From Tetrahymena elliotti 4EA (Eukaryota > Ciliophora > Oligohymenophorea > Hymenostomatida > Tetrahymenidae), in the NCBI GenBank assembly GCA_000231825.2, contig JH720297.1, forward strand, positions 1,016,348 to 1,080,347: 64,000 nucleotides of DNA, given 5' to 3'. Below, piece after piece: positions 63,810 through 64,000 of this stretch. Position 1 is the stretch's first letter. Each line of letters begins with the position of its first letter. The position numbers and the translations under genes were made by a program. Below the pieces are notes generated by a model. The model did not search any database, was not told the DNA's origin, and saw nothing but the letters and a program-made list of their open reading frames with translations.

Positions 63810-64000
63810 TTTCATTTTATTCAGGACTTATTTGATTTTATTATAGAAGTTGCAATGAATGCTAGTATTTAATCTATTTTAAAAATCAATAAATAAATAT
63901 ATTAAAAAATATTAATGTATTTACAATTTCAACTTTATTATCTAATCCATGATAAATATTTAAAAGCTAAGATTAGAAGCCAAGATAATAATCTATTATT
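63810..64000. other. Window end, possibly later exon
   Basis: From about 63855 one forward frame has no TGA to the edge, beginning VAMNASIQSILKINKQ after a TAG. It could be an exon of the gene starting at 63387; not provable here. Confidence 0.2.

Noticed and set aside
1..64000. tRNA, rRNA or CRISPR genes
   Set aside because: No GGTTCRA-type T-arm with a matching acceptor stem, no rRNA core sequence and no regularly spaced repeats were found by eye; a tRNAscan-type search would settle the first.

Overview
This window looks like somatic (macronuclear-type) DNA of an oligohymenophorean ciliate, most likely Tetrahymena or a close relative. The sequence is very AT-rich. Every convincing gene reads TAA and TAG as glutamine and ends at TGA only. 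Introns are mostly short (about 36-100 bp, a few of 240-820 bp), AT-rich, start with GT and usually end in TAG, CAG or AAG. All coordinates and exon joins here were worked out by hand in that code; none is backed by transcript data.

1-12.3 kb: a 1300-residue leucine-rich/RNI-like protein (+), a long AT-rich gap, a 14-3-3 gene split by one 816-bp intron (+), and a mitochondrial-looking methionine sulfoxide reductase B homologue that has lost its catalytic Cys (+). 12.3-18.7 kb: a coiled-coil protein (-), an unknown acidic coiled-coil protein (+) and a doubtful 62-residue gene (+). 18.7-26.2 kb: PEX1, the peroxisomal AAA ATPase, in six exons (-), divergent from TSR3, an 18S rRNA modifying enzyme with long charged extensions (+). 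26.6-37.6 kb: a secreted/multi-pass membrane protein with a poly-Asn insert, a small mitochondrial protein resembling complex I NDUFC2, a decayed gene, an acid-sphingomyelinase-type phosphodiesterase, and NOL10/ENP2, a ribosome-assembly WD40 protein (all +).

39.3-49.5 kb: a head-to-tail array of five four-TM tetraspanin-like genes (+). They share Cys motifs, and four of them share a short phase-1 intron at the same place. 51.7-52.9 kb: a cAMP-receptor-like (class E) seven-TM receptor (+). 53.5-62.9 kb: three tandem paralogues of a 610-residue leucine-rich family (+). The first carries two frameshifts relative to the others and is called a pseudogene. The window ends with a possible secreted-protein exon.

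The genes do not form one pathway. Two (TSR3, NOL10) serve ribosome biogenesis, two or three are organellar (PEX1, MsrB-like, NDUFC2-like), and the right half is dominated by local tandem duplication of membrane and LRR families. The most interesting points are the MsrB-like pseudoenzyme, the GNND-type sphingomyelinase, the tetraspanin-like array with one precise intron loss, the decaying LRR copy, and two unusually GC-rich inverted-repeat/hairpin elements at 50.05-50.17 kb and 56.03-56.07 kb. No tRNA, rRNA or CRISPR array was recognised.
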